Shown here in pieces: positions 43,351 through 52,155 of a stretch of 64,000 nucleotides of DNA. Numbering within the stretch: position 1 is the first letter of the stretch; each line of letters starts with the position of its first letter. Source of the DNA: an uncultured Pseudomonas sp. (GTDB lineage Bacteria; Pseudomonadota; Gammaproteobacteria; Pseudomonadales; Pseudomonadaceae). Location: contig NZ_CAJYDW010000017.1 in the NCBI RefSeq assembly GCF_913774235.1, positions 186,001-250,000 on the forward strand. The letters run 5' to 3'. Both the position numbers and the translations under genes were made by a program. Below the pieces are notes generated by a model that was given only the letters and a program-made list of their open reading frames with translations, had not been told where the DNA came from and searched no databases.

Positions 43351-44013
43351 ATGCAGGACTCCCCGGCGCTACAGCCGACGCCCACTACCAAGACTGGTCG
43401 CAAGAACAACCCCGAGAAGACCCGCCAGGCAATCCTGGCGGCCGCTGTGGCCGAGTTCGCCGACCTGGGCCTGACCGGTGCCCGGGTGGATGCCATCGCC
43501 GAACGCACCCACACCTCCAAGCGGATGATCTACTACTACTTCGGCAGCAAGGAGGAGTTGTACCTGGCCGTGCTGGAGAAGCTCTACAGCAACGTCCGCG
43601 CGACCGAAGCGCAATTGCCGCTGGACAGCCTGCCGCCGCTGGAAGCCATCCGCAGGTTGACCGAATTCACCTTCGAACATCACCGCAGCCACGATGACTT
43701 CATTCGCTTGGTGAGCATCGAAAACATCCATCGCGGCCATCACCTGGCGCGTTCCGAGACCATCTCCAGCCTGAACCTGTCGGCGCTGCAATCCATCCGC
43801 CGCATCCTCGAGCGAGGGGAGGCCAGCGGCGAAGTCCGTCCCGGTCTCGATGCGGTGGACGTGCACCTCCTGATCAGCGCCTTCTGCTTCTTCCGTGTCT
43901 CCAACCGCCATACCTTCGGCCTTATCCACCGCGTCGATCTGGACGACGACGACTCGGTGCGTCGGCACAAGGCGATGATCGGCGATGCGGTGGTGGGGTA
44001 TTTGAAGCCTTGA
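43351..44013 (+). CDS. TetR-family regulator of the quinate/shikimate cluster
   Basis: A 220-residue TetR protein: helix-turn-helix at residues 25-70 (AAAVAEFADLGLTGARVDAIAERTHTSKRMIYYYFGSKEEL split around the recognition helix) and a C-terminal ligand domain of the TetR_C type. It follows quiC by 47 bases, corresponding to the PA0243 position in P. aeruginosa. It probably senses a quinate or shikimate pathway compound. Whether it binds the sites at 41230-41263 or others is open, because those resemble IclR-type boxes. Confidence 0.9.
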   Translation: MQDSPALQPTPTTKTGRKNNPEKTRQAILAAAVAEFADLGLTGARVDAIAERTHTSKRMIYYYFGSKEELYLAVLEKLYSNVRATEAQLPLDSLPPLEAIRRLTEFTFEHHRSHDDFIRLVSIENIHRGHHLARSETISSLNLSALQSIRRILERGEASGEVRPGLDAVDVHLLISAFCFFRVSNRHTFGLIHRVDLDDDDSVRRHKAMIGDAVVGYLKP

Positions 44014-44117
44014 GTGGCTGCCGTTGGTGCCGCTAATGGCGCCGCTTCAGCCTTGCGGACGTGTGCAATGGTTTCCATGGCGGTAGGGTGGCGCCTTTCG
44101 AACAGGGAGGTTTGCCC

Positions 44118-44420
44118 ATGAAAGCCCAACTGATGCTCGCCATCGCGAGTGCTACCCTGGCAGTTGCCAGTCAAGCAGCGGATTACGATATAAAGGCCTA
44201 CTGCAGTTCGGTCAGTGACGCTGTGGGAGGAAGTGCGCAGATTGAGCTGACCTGTCGCAAGCAAGAGGAGCGTGCCAAGGCATCGATAGCGGGCAAGCAT
44301 GCCTCTGCCAAGACCCTCGCCTACTGCCAAAGCGTGGGTGATGCCATCGGTGGGAGCTACCAGATCATGGCCACCTGTATCAATCAGGAGATGGCGGCCA
44401 AGGCACAGCTGGATCGTTGA
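44118..44420 (+). CDS. Small exported protein with duplicated Cys motif
   Basis: A 100-residue protein with a signal peptide (1-20, ending ASQAAD) and a mature part made of two copies of YCxSVxDAxGGSxQIxxTCxxQE, at about residues 27-49 and 68-90. Each copy has two cysteines 17 residues apart, suggesting two disulfide-closed helical hairpins in the periplasm. A strong GGGAGG ribosome-binding site is 8 bases upstream. The codon use is less GC-rich than its neighbours. No function is recognised; similar small YC-GGSY-C proteins occur in proteobacteria. Confidence 0.75.
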   Translation: MKAQLMLAIASATLAVASQAADYDIKAYCSSVSDAVGGSAQIELTCRKQEERAKASIAGKHASAKTLAYCQSVGDAIGGSYQIMATCINQEMAAKAQLDR

Positions 44421-44490
44421 AATTCGGTAAAGCCTCGTTGGTGGGCTGCGTCTGTTTAGGTGCCGGTTCTCGGTAAAGACGCGAGTGCTA

Positions 44491-44531
44491 GGCGGCCCTC
44501 ACCCCAGCCCTCTCCCAGAGGGAGAGGGGGT
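44491..44531. repeat. REP-like palindrome, family 1 copy d
   Basis: GGCCCTCACCCCAGCCCTCT with a CTCTCCCAGAGGGAGAG palindrome, forming with the inverted copy at 44632 a pair facing each other about 100 bases apart. Confidence 0.78.
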
Positions 44532-44631
44532 GCCCGGTAAACCTTCCGATGAGAGATTTGAATCAGCGTAGTGGTGCTCTGGCGTTATCAGGAGCTACAA
44601 GCTGGCGCCCCAGCTACGGCTACACACCTAT

Positions 44632-44671
44632 CCAACCCCCTCTCCCTCAGGGAGAGGGTCGGGGTGAGGGC
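44632..44671. repeat. REP-like palindrome, family 1 copy e (inverted)
   Basis: CAACCCCCTCTCCCTCAGGG followed by AGAGGGTCGGGGTGAGGG; opposite in orientation to the copy at 44491. Confidence 0.78.
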
Positions 44672-44696
44672 AAACCCGGGTACCCCATCAACTCCC

Positions 44697-45554
<858 letters not shown>

Positions 45555-45603
45555 AGGGGACTCCGGCAGAGGAAGGCATCCCGGCAGGCGCCGGGGCGAG
45601 CGG

Positions 45604-46461
45604 TCAGAGGATCGGCTTGCCGCCAGTGACGGCGATGCGCGCACCCGAGGTGTAGCTGGATTCGTCGGACGCCAGCATCACGTAGACTGGTGCCAGCTCC
45701 ACCGGCTGACCGGGGCGGCCAAGCGGGGTGTTGCCGCCGAATTCCTTGACCTGCTCGGGCGGCATGGTGGCCGGAATCAGCGGGGTCCAGATGGGGCCGG
45801 GAGCCACGCTGTTGGCGCGGATGCCTTTCTCGCCGAGCAACTGGGCGAGACCCGCGGTGAAGTTGGCGATGGCGCCCTTGGTGGTGGCATAGGCCAGCAG
45901 CGTCGGCCGCGGCATGTCCGAATTCACCGAGGTGGTGTTGATGATGGAGCCGCCCGGGCCCATGTGCTTCACCGCCGCCTGGGTGATGCGAAACATGGCG
46001 GTGATGTTCACATCGAAGGTGTAGACCCATTCGTCGTCGGGAATCTCGTCGAGGGTCTCGTGGGTCATCTGGAAGGCGGCGTTGTTGACCAGCACATCGA
46101 TCCGGCCGAAGGCGGCGACGGTCTGCTCTACGATCGCGAGACACTGCTCGCGCTGGGACAGGCACCCAGGTAGCAGCAGGGCCTCGCGTCCGGCTTCACG
46201 CACCAGGCGGGCGGTGTCCTCGGCGTCTTCGTGTTCGTTCAGGTAGCTGATGGCGACATCGGCGCCTTCACGGGCGAAGGCGATGGCCACGGCGCGGCCG
46301 ATGCCACTATCGCCACCGGTGATCAGCGCCTTCTTGCCGGCCAGACGGCCGGAACCCTTGTAGCTCTGCTCACCGCAATCCGGCAGCGGATTCATGCGCG
46401 ACTGCAGGCCGGGGACGGCCTGCTGTTGTTCCGGCATCGGGGCTTTGGGGTAATCGGTCAT
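45604..46461 (-). CDS. SDR family oxidoreductase, tandem copy 1
   Basis: A 285-residue paralog of the downstream gene, sharing the N-terminal extension, TGGDSGIGRAVA, YATTKGAI and a matching C-terminus (VTGGKPIL versus VTGGMPVL). Most differences are conservative, indicating a tandem gene duplication. The two genes are separated by 49 bases and are probably co-transcribed. The catalytic serine is in INTTSVN. The start has an AGGATG-type ribosome-binding site. Confidence 0.9.
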   Translation of the reverse strand: MTDYPKAPMPEQQQAVPGLQSRMNPLPDCGEQSYKGSGRLAGKKALITGGDSGIGRAVAIAFAREGADVAISYLNEHEDAEDTARLVREAGREALLLPGCLSQREQCLAIVEQTVAAFGRIDVLVNNAAFQMTHETLDEIPDDEWVYTFDVNITAMFRITQAAVKHMGPGGSIINTTSVNSDMPRPTLLAYATTKGAIANFTAGLAQLLGEKGIRANSVAPGPIWTPLIPATMPPEQVKEFGGNTPLGRPGQPVELAPVYVMLASDESSYTSGARIAVTGGKPIL

Positions 46462-46560
46462 GGAAGCATCCTCGTCGCTTGCGTAATTTTGGTGGCCTGT
46501 CAGTACCGACAGGCCACAAGCGGCGAGGGTTCGAGGGGCGGGACGGGCGGCGTGCGCGGG

Positions 46561-47148
46561 CTAGCGTGGCGCCGGTTCGGCCCAGCGCGGCGCTACGGTG
46601 GGCTGCCAGGCGGCGAGGGCGTCTAGCAGGGCGGGCGGCGAGTCTTCCACCTGCAGCATGGCCCGGTGCTGGGGGGCGACGAAGCCTTGGGCGACCAGGT
46701 GATCGAGGAAACCTTCCAGTTGGGCGTAGAAGCCGTCCACTTCCAGCAGGCCCATGGGCTTGGCGTGGTAGCCGAGCTGGCCCCAGGTCCAGACTTCGAA
46801 GAGTTCCTCCAGAGTGCCCAGGCCACCGGGGAGGGCGATGAAGGCATCGGCCAGCTCGGACATTCGCGCCTTGCGCGCGTGCATACCATCGACCACTTCC
46901 AGGCGGGTACAGCCGGTATGGCCCAGCTCGGCGGTCTTCAGGCTCTGCGGGATGATGCCGATCACCTCGCCGCCAGCGGCCAGGGCGGCGTCGGCGACCA
47001 CGCCCATCAGCCCGACCTTGCCGCCCCCATAGACCAGGGTGAGGCCCCGCTCGGCGAGGGTCCGGCCGAGCTGCGCGGCCGCTTCCTGGAAGACGGGAGA
47101 GGCGCCGGGCTTGGCACCACAGAAGACACAGACGGCTTTCAGCGACAT
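46561..47148 (-). CDS. LOG-family protein (cytokinin riboside 5'-phosphate phosphoribohydrolase type)
   Basis: A 195-residue Rossmann-fold protein of the LOG/TIGR00730 family. Marks are [10 protein letters not shown] at the N-terminus, GGGKVGLMG, and [16 protein letters not shown] carrying the catalytic arginine/glutamate region. Members release the base from nucleoside 5'-monophosphates; bacterial ones may act in nucleotide salvage or cytokinin-like synthesis. The RBS AAGGAG is about 5 bases upstream. It may be preceded by a 30-residue ORF on the same strand. Confidence 0.9.
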   Translation of the reverse strand: MSLKAVCVFCGAKPGASPVFQEAAAQLGRTLAERGLTLVYGGGKVGLMGVVADAALAAGGEVIGIIPQSLKTAELGHTGCTRLEVVDGMHARKARMSELADAFIALPGGLGTLEELFEVWTWGQLGYHAKPMGLLEVDGFYAQLEGFLDHLVAQGFVAPQHRAMLQVEDSPPALLDALAAWQPTVAPRWAEPAPR

Positions 47149-47210
47149 GGGAACTCCTTGGCAGGCAAAACGCCTAGCCTAGTCGCCCCACGTGCGGGAT
47201 CAAAGGGCGC

Positions 47211-47303
47211 TCATCGCGCAAGGAAATCCTCTTCCGGGGCATTGCCGCTGGCGGCCTGGGCATAGGTGGCGAACAGCTGGCGCAGCAGGGCGGTGAGAGT
47301 CAT
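47211..47303 (-). CDS. Possible 30-residue small protein
   Basis: The frame encodes MTLTALLRQLFATYAQAASG followed by NAPEEDFLAR: an amphipathic helix and an acidic end. An AAGGA ribosome-binding site is 9 bases upstream, and it lies 62 bases ahead of the LOG gene on the same strand. No family is recognised. It could instead be a leader peptide or chance frame; the organised helix and ribosome-binding site are the only support. Confidence 0.35.
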   Translation of the reverse strand: MTLTALLRQLFATYAQAASGNAPEEDFLAR

Positions 47304-47482
47304 GGCGGGCGTCCTTGGCTGACGGGAGAGGAGGTCATGGTACGCAGAGGTAAGGCACGGCTACCCGGCAAAGGTTTCGATGGGGCCGATAGAGCGAAGC
47401 ACGCCACGCGCTTGCCATGACCGCTGGAACCCGCCACCCTCGCATCGGTCTGACTGGCGACTTTCACGCATCTGGAGGGTTC

Positions 47483-47932
47483 ATGAAATCCACGTTTTTT
47501 GCCGCAGCGTTGTTCGCCTTGGGAAGTAGCGGCGCCTGGGCCGCCGACGTCTGTTCGACACAGATCGAAGCCGGCGACCAGATGACCTACAGCCGCGCCT
47601 CGATCCAGGTCCCGGCGTCGTGCAAGACTTTCACCGTGGAGCTGGTCCACAGCGGCAGCCTGCCGAAGAACGTCATGGGCCACAATTGGGTACTGACCCG
47701 CTCCACCGACGCCGCTGCCGTCGACGCGGCGGGCATGAACGCTGGCGAGGCCAAGGGCTACCTGCCCGAGGGGGACGAACGCATCATCGCCCATACCAAG
47801 ATGTTGGGCGGTGGCGAGAAGGATTCGGTGAGCTTCGATACCGGGGCTCTGGAGGCGGGCAAGGAGTACACTTTCTTCTGTTCCTTCCCGGGGCATTTCG
47901 GGTCGATGCGAGGGGTGTTGCAGCGGGGGTAA
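47483..47932 (+). CDS. azu: Azurin
   Basis: A 149-residue precursor of the periplasmic blue copper protein that shuttles electrons to nitrite reductase or other partners. A 20-residue signal peptide (ending AWA) precedes a mature chain with all copper ligands: Gly-His in MGHNW, Cys and His in FFCSFPGH and Met in GSM. The disulfide cysteines are also there (DVCST and PASCKTF). The start at 47483 follows TGGAGGG by about 5 bases. I saw no Anr/Fnr box (TTGAT-N4-ATCAA) in the upstream 170 bases, unlike P. aeruginosa. Confidence 0.97.
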   Translation: MKSTFFAAALFALGSSGAWAADVCSTQIEAGDQMTYSRASIQVPASCKTFTVELVHSGSLPKNVMGHNWVLTRSTDAAAVDAAGMNAGEAKGYLPEGDERIIAHTKMLGGGEKDSVSFDTGALEAGKEYTFFCSFPGHFGSMRGVLQRG

Positions 47933-47994
47933 GAGGGGGAGGTTGGGTTGTGGCGGACGACCGGTGCAATCCGACTTCTTGAGCAGGAATTCCT

Positions 47995-48023
47995 GTGGGT
48001 TGGGTTGAGCGGGAGCGAAGCCC
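47995..48023 (+). repeat. Left 29-bp inverted-repeat arm
   Basis: Starts GTGGGTTGGGTTGAGCGGGA and ends GAAGCCC; matches the complement of 48851-48879 in 28 of 29 positions. Confidence 0.8.
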
Positions 48024-48088
48024 CACACCTGGCTCTAGCTGATTATCGAGTGCTTTGATGATTCTGGTTTCGCCCACCCGGGCGAGTC

Positions 48089-48112
48089 ACTTTTGCCAGT
48101 CGCGGCAAAAGT
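48089..48112. repeat. Hairpin ACTTTTGCC/GGCAAAAGT
   Basis: A perfect 9-bp stem with a 6-base loop (AGTCGC), followed by AACCAAAAACGC; a short repeat often seen in intergenic DNA of pseudomonads and xanthomonads. Confidence 0.6.
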
Positions 48113-48416
48113 AACCAAAAACGCTTGCCCCGGTCATCCGGCCCGGCGCGAAGCGCCAGGTGCGCTCACGCCAGCACCGTGCAGAGGGTCGGTCCAGACG
48201 GGCCGTCCATGGCCCGCTGGACCTCTCGCCGCCTCCATGCGGCTCGACCCCCTGCCCGGTACTGGCATGAGCCCTCCTGAACGGGGCGATTTCGCCAGCT
48301 TGAAAGTGTTGGTTGAAGAGCCATAACCGTCCGTAGCGTGGACAACGGCGAAGCCTTGTCCACTGGTCACGACCAAGCCCACCTGTGGAAAACGCCGCTA
48401 CGACCTGACACCGGAA

Positions 48417-48495
48417 ATCGCGGCCATGCCGGTGCGCCGTAGCGACCGCTCCTACAGCAACTGGATACCCTGTAGGAGCGGCCCATGGCCGCGAT
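48417..48495. repeat. REPIN 1 (two REPs facing each other)
   Basis: A reverse REP (48417-48457, ATCGCGGCCATGCC...GCTCCTACAG) and a direct REP (48470-48495, CTGTAGGAGCGGCCCATGGC and CGCGAT) with a 12-base spacer. The ends are complementary. The same sequences occur at 59270-59405. Confidence 0.85.
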
Positions 48496-48544
48496 AAAAA
48501 CGTTGCTGCCAAAGGGCATTGGCTTCGGTGATTAAGTGCCGCCA

Positions 48545-48570
48545 GTGAAAAACGCTGCGCGGTTTTCCAC
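48545..48570. repeat. Palindromic repeat, family 2 copy
   Basis: GTGAAAAACGCTGCGCGGTT ending TTCCAC; matches the first hairpin at 9028-9053 closely. Confidence 0.6.
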
Positions 48571-48735
48571 GCTACGAATCGCTTTGGCTCTGCCTGTAAA
48601 CACCGCAATCTCAGGCTGGCACCCCGTCCCCGTCAGTGAGGCCGAGCGAAGCGCGAGGGGCAGGACGCCCCTTCGTGCCGTGCCCCCGAAGCGTAGCGTA
48701 GGGCCGAAACGTGGGGTGTGCTTTCTTTTGCTTAC

Positions 48736-48775
48736 TTTTCTTTGCACCGGGCGGCGATCCGCAAGCAAAGAAAAG
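48736..48775. repeat. Hairpin ACTTTTCTTTGC/GCAAAGAAAAGT
   Basis: Perfect 12-bp arms (48736-48747 and 48764-48775) with a 16-base loop. Confidence 0.65.
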
Positions 48776-48850
48776 TGAGTCGCCGGCCAGGCGAAATAGG
48801 GGCAGCAGCAATGCCGATAAGCAGCTAGGGCAACCAACATCAAAGACGTT

Positions 48851-48879
48851 GGGCTTCGCTCCCGCTCAACCCAACCTAC
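48851..48879 (-). repeat. Right 29-bp inverted-repeat arm
   Basis: Starts GGGCTTCGCTCCCGCTCAAC and ends CCAACCTAC; partner of 47995-48023. Confidence 0.8.
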
Positions 48880-48891
48880 CAATGCCAGTCC

Positions 48892-49440
48892 TCACTCCTT
48901 CGCCAACTCCACCTCGATGGCTTCCAGCAGTCGCGGATCATCCGCCGTCACATCCGGCGCGAAACGCCCCACCACCTCTCCATTGCGCCCAATCAGGAAT
49001 TTCTCGAAATTCCACAGCACCTCGGGCTTGGGATTGGGGCTGCCGCCGCGGCTCAACATGCGCTCGCGGAAGGGGCCGTCGCCGGTAGCCTCGGGCTGGG
49101 CGCGGGTCAGCTCTTCGTACAGCGGATGCTTGTCTTCACCCACCACGCTGAGCTTGGCGAACAGGGGGAATTGCACGCCGTAAGTGAGGGTGCAGAATTC
49201 CTTGATCTCGGCGTCGCTGCCGGGCTCTTGCTGCTTGAAGTCGTTGGCGGGAAAGCCGAGCACTTCCAGGCCGCGCTCGCGCTGGGCCTCGTAGAGCCGT
49301 TCCAGGCCTTCGTACTGGCTGGTGAGGCCACACTTGGAGGCCACGTTCACCACCAGCAGTACCTTTCCCAGGTAGCGCTCCAAGGTCAGGGTTTCGCCGT
49401 CGATGGATTGCAGCGGGAGTTTCATCAGGGTTGCGGTCAT
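48892..49440 (-). CDS. Glutathione peroxidase family protein
   Basis: A 182-residue thiol peroxidase with the family motifs VNVASKCGLTSQYEGLE (peroxidatic Cys37 in place of selenocysteine), GFPANDF and WNFEKFLI. The catalytic partners Gln/Trp/Asn (Cys-Gln-Trp-Asn set) are in place. Such enzymes reduce hydroperoxides, often with thioredoxin rather than glutathione. The ATG at 49440 follows GAGGAAG by about 7 bases, although a second ATG six codons further in is possible. Confidence 0.9.
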   Translation of the reverse strand: MTATLMKLPLQSIDGETLTLERYLGKVLLVVNVASKCGLTSQYEGLERLYEAQRERGLEVLGFPANDFKQQEPGSDAEIKEFCTLTYGVQFPLFAKLSVVGEDKHPLYEELTRAQPEATGDGPFRERMLSRGGSPNPKPEVLWNFEKFLIGRNGEVVGRFAPDVTADDPRLLEAIEVELAKE

Positions 49441-49477
49441 GGTCGGCTTCCTCGGGGAGAGGCAGTCAGCCTAGCGC

Positions 49478-49503
49478 AAAAGCGCCGCCTCGGTGGGCGG
49501 CGC
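49478..49503 (-). terminator. Rho-independent terminator of the lipoprotein gene
   Basis: On the minus strand, GGCGCCGCC-CACCGA-GGCGGCGC (49482-49503) is a perfect 8-bp stem followed by TTTTGCG, located 19 bases after the lipoprotein stop codon. Confidence 0.75.
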
Positions 49504-49521
49504 CTGTCGGTCGGGCGGGGC

Positions 49522-49851
49522 TCAGCGCTTGAGCTTGACCACGTCGCCGGACACGGTGGTGGTGAAGCCGCTCAGGACGTAGGCCCAGAACCAGTTTTCC
49601 TGCACCTGGGTGTTGATCAGGGCATCGCCACCGCGGGATTTGATAGCCGCGTTCTGCGCACGAACGAAGCGATCGTTCTGCTGTACCGGGATGAAGCCCA
49701 GCACCATGATGCCGGTGGCCTTGCCTTCGCCGTGGCCGATGACGGTGTACTGCGACGGGTCCAGATTCTGCGTCTTCATCGCGGTACCGGTGCAGCCGGC
49801 GACAGCGGCGGCGAGGGCGAAGGAGACGGCGAGCTTGGCGAAACGTTGCAT
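49522..49851 (-). CDS. Small lipoprotein
   Basis: A 109-residue lipoprotein with a clear signal and lipobox (FALAAAVAGC, cysteine at residue 20), anchoring the chain in the inner or outer membrane. The mature chain contains GKATGIMVLGFIPVQQNDRF and FWAYVLSGFTTTVSGDVVKL, resembling small outer-membrane lipoproteins of unknown function. The residue after the lipid cysteine is Thr, not Asp, which favours transport to the outer membrane. Monocistronic, with its own terminator. Confidence 0.82.
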   Translation of the reverse strand: MQRFAKLAVSFALAAAVAGCTGTAMKTQNLDPSQYTVIGHGEGKATGIMVLGFIPVQQNDRFVRAQNAAIKSRGGDALINTQVQENWFWAYVLSGFTTTVSGDVVKLKR

Positions 49852-50070
49852 GGAGTGATCCTTTTCTGGTTGGCAATGCCGGGCTTCGTTTCCCGGCCGC
49901 CTGCACTCTAGCAGCGCTCGGCCGCGGGTGAGCGCCGTTCATGCCGGTGATGGAGCCGCTCCTCTCGTTATCAGGTGATAGCACCTCGATCTAAGCCTGG
50001 ATGGTCCGAGCTGCTACCATCGCCCGCCTTTCGTCCGGCGGCGCGCCGGGCGCCGTTACGGAGACCTCGT

Positions 50071-51477
50071 GTGAATCTGCCTCTCGTCCTCAATCTCGTC
50101 GCCTTCGCCGTGCTGCTCGGCCTGTTGGCGCGCACGCGCCGCACCGGCTGGAGCCTGGCCGTGCGCGTCTTCATCGGCCTCGCTCTGGGCGTGGCCTTCG
50201 GCCTGGTGCTGCAAGTCGTCTACGGCCATGACGCCCCGGTGCTCAAGACCTCCATCGGCTGGTTCAACCTGGTCGGCAACGGCTACGTGCAGCTGCTGCA
50301 GATGAGCATCATGCCGCTGGTGTTCGCCTCCATCCTGGCCGCCGTGGCGCGGCTGCGCGAGGCCTCGTCCATGGGGCGGATCAGCCTGCTGACCCTCGGC
50401 ACCCTGCTGTTCACCACGGCCATCGCCGCCCTGGTCGGGGTACTGGTCACCTGGCTGTTCGGCCTGAGCGCCGAGGGGCTGGTACAGGGTGCCCAGGAAA
50501 GCGCGCGCCTGGCCACCCTGCAGAGCAGCTACGTCGGCAAGGTGGCGGACCTGTCGGTGCCGCAGCTGCTGCTATCCTTCATTCCGAAGAATCCCTTCGC
50601 CGATCTGTCCGGTGCCAATCCCACCTCCATCATCAGCGTGGTGATCTTCGCCGCCTTCCTCGGCGTCGCCGCCCTGCGCCTGCAGCGTGACGATCCGGTC
50701 CGCGGCGAGAAGGTGCTGGCCGGTATCGACGTGCTCCAGGCCTGGGTGATGAAGCTGGTGCGGTTGCTGCTGCAGCTCACCCCCTATGGCGTGCTGGCGC
50801 TGATGACCAAGATGGTCGCCACCGCCAGCCCCCAGGACGTGCTCAAGCTGGGCACCTTTCTGATCGCCTCCTACCTGGGCCTGGCGATCCTCTTCGGCGT
50901 GCATGCGCTGCTGCTGACGCTGAGCGGCCTGTCGCCGGCGCGCTTCTTTCCCAAGGTCTGGCCGGTGCTGAGCTTCGCCTTCACCAGTCGCTCCAGCGCG
51001 GCGACCATCCCGCTGAACATCGAGGCCCAGACCGAGCGCCTCGGCGTGCCGCCGGCCATCGCCAGCTTCGCCGCCTCCTTCGGCGCCACCATTGGCCAGA
51101 ACGGCTGCGCCGGGCTCTATCCGGCCATGCTGGCGGTGATGATCGCCCCGACGATGGGTATTAACCCCTTCGATCCGCTGTGGATCGCCACCCTGGTCGG
51201 CATCGTCACCCTGAGTTCGGCGGGCGTGGCCGGCGTGGGCGGCGGCGCCACCTTCGCCGCCCTGATCGTGCTGCCGGCTCTGGGCCTGCCGGTCACCCTG
51301 GTCGCCCTGCTGGTGTCCATCGAACCCCTGATCGACATGGGGCGCACCGCGCTCAACGTCAACGGCGCCATGACCGCCGGTACCTTGACCGCACGCTGGA
51401 TGGGGCAGTTGGACAAGGCCGCCTACGACCGCGACGACCGCGCAGAGGCACCGGCGGCGCCGCTAGGGCGCGGTTGA
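50071..51477 (+). CDS. L-cystine / dicarboxylate-type sodium symporter
   Basis: A 468-residue membrane protein of the dicarboxylate/amino acid:cation symporter family, closest by motif to TcyP-type cystine transporters. Features are eight helices, two re-entrant loops and the [15 protein letters not shown] serine-rich motif, followed by [16 protein letters not shown] and [10 protein letters not shown]. The start is a GTG at 50071 with GGAG 8 bases upstream. The gene is single, so regulation and substrate remain to be inferred. Confidence 0.87.
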   Translation: MNLPLVLNLVAFAVLLGLLARTRRTGWSLAVRVFIGLALGVAFGLVLQVVYGHDAPVLKTSIGWFNLVGNGYVQLLQMSIMPLVFASILAAVARLREASSMGRISLLTLGTLLFTTAIAALVGVLVTWLFGLSAEGLVQGAQESARLATLQSSYVGKVADLSVPQLLLSFIPKNPFADLSGANPTSIISVVIFAAFLGVAALRLQRDDPVRGEKVLAGIDVLQAWVMKLVRLLLQLTPYGVLALMTKMVATASPQDVLKLGTFLIASYLGLAILFGVHALLLTLSGLSPARFFPKVWPVLSFAFTSRSSAATIPLNIEAQTERLGVPPAIASFAASFGATIGQNGCAGLYPAMLAVMIAPTMGINPFDPLWIATLVGIVTLSSAGVAGVGGGATFAALIVLPALGLPVTLVALLVSIEPLIDMGRTALNVNGAMTAGTLTARWMGQLDKAAYDRDDRAEAPAAPLGRG

Positions 51478-51524
51478 GGCGGTAGCGCTCGAAGGGCGGT
51501 GTTGCAGTCAGCGCCGCCTGCCGT

Positions 51525-52052
51525 TCAACGCTCGCCCACCGCCCAGTCTTGGTCGTCCCGGCACGTCCAGTCCGCGGGCAGCACCCCCGCGCGCACCAGG
51601 CGATGGATGGACGAGTAGGGCCATTCCTCCGCTCGGTGGGTGTAGCCGTGCTTCACCGGATTGCCGTGGATGTAGTCGAGATGCCGCTGCAGGTCCTGCT
51701 CGTCCTTCATCCGTTGCGCCCAGTAGCGTCGCTGCCAGAGACCGCGCTCGCGCTTGAGCCGGCGTGACAGCTGGACCGTCGTCAGCGGCGGCAACTGGCT
51801 GGAGAAGCCCACCTTGATCAGGTTCCAGCGCAGCGGATAGTCGCCGTCATCCGCCGGCAGGCGCCAGAGCGCATGCAGGTGGTCGGGTAGCACCACCATG
51901 CCGAGGATCTCGAAGGGATGAGCGGCCTTCACCTGGCGTATCGCCGCCCGTAACAGACCGATGTGATCGGTGAGCAGGGTGGCGGTCGGGTCATTGAGAT
52001 GGAGCGTGAAGAAAAAGCTGCCGCCCGCGGCGAGGCTGGGTCGGGGGTTCAT
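51525..52052 (-). mobile_element. RAYT: REP-associated tyrosine transposase
   Basis: A 175-residue single-domain HUH/Y1 transposase of the IS200-like REP-associated type. The His-hydrophobic-His motif is DHLHALW, the catalytic tyrosine is in the YIHGNPVKHGY region, and WQRRYWAQRMKDEQDLQRH and EEWPYSSIHR are family blocks. RAYTs move or maintain REP/REPIN sequences as single-copy domesticated genes. REPINs in this window (48417 and 59270) are probable partners. The start at 52052 is chosen between two close ATGs and lacks a strong ribosome-binding site; no REP pair directly flanks the gene. Confidence 0.88.
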
Positions 52053-52130
52053 GGTCACCATCCATGGTGAGTCGAAAACCCTAGTCTAGAGCCTTTTCCT
52101 GGGGTGCTCCATGGGCCGGCGTGCCGTCGG

Positions 52131-52155
52131 GCGTCGCTGGCCCGGCTAGCGACGC
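52131..52155. terminator. Hairpin at the end of rsmC
   Basis: GCGTCGCT (52131-52138) and AGCGACGC (52148-52155) form an 8-bp stem overlapping the rsmC stop. On the minus strand no T-run follows, so terminator activity is uncertain. Confidence 0.35.

Larger units (their letters stand above)
47933..48891. other. Intergenic region of nested inverted repeats
   Basis: This 959-base region has no supported gene. Outer arms are a 29-bp inverted repeat (47995-48023 and 48851-48879) and inner arms pair 48081-48094 with 48770-48783. Within lie a REPIN (48417-48495), local hairpins (48089-48112, 48736-48775) and family 2 repeats (48331-48365, 48545-48570). Short frames on both strands appear to be shadows of these repeats. 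Confidence 0.75.

Noticed and set aside
47304-47482. Anr/Fnr box upstream of azurin
   Set aside because: I looked for TTGAT-N4-ATCAA because azurin is Anr-controlled in P. aeruginosa, and found no acceptable match.
48093-48778. Short frames on both strands in the repeat block after azurin
   Set aside because: They coincide with inverted repeats and give unstructured Pro/Arg-rich products; identical-looking false frames are common in such repeats.
47995-48879. Calling the repeat block an insertion sequence
   Set aside because: It has inverted arms but no transposase frame, and no target-site duplication could be confirmed by eye.
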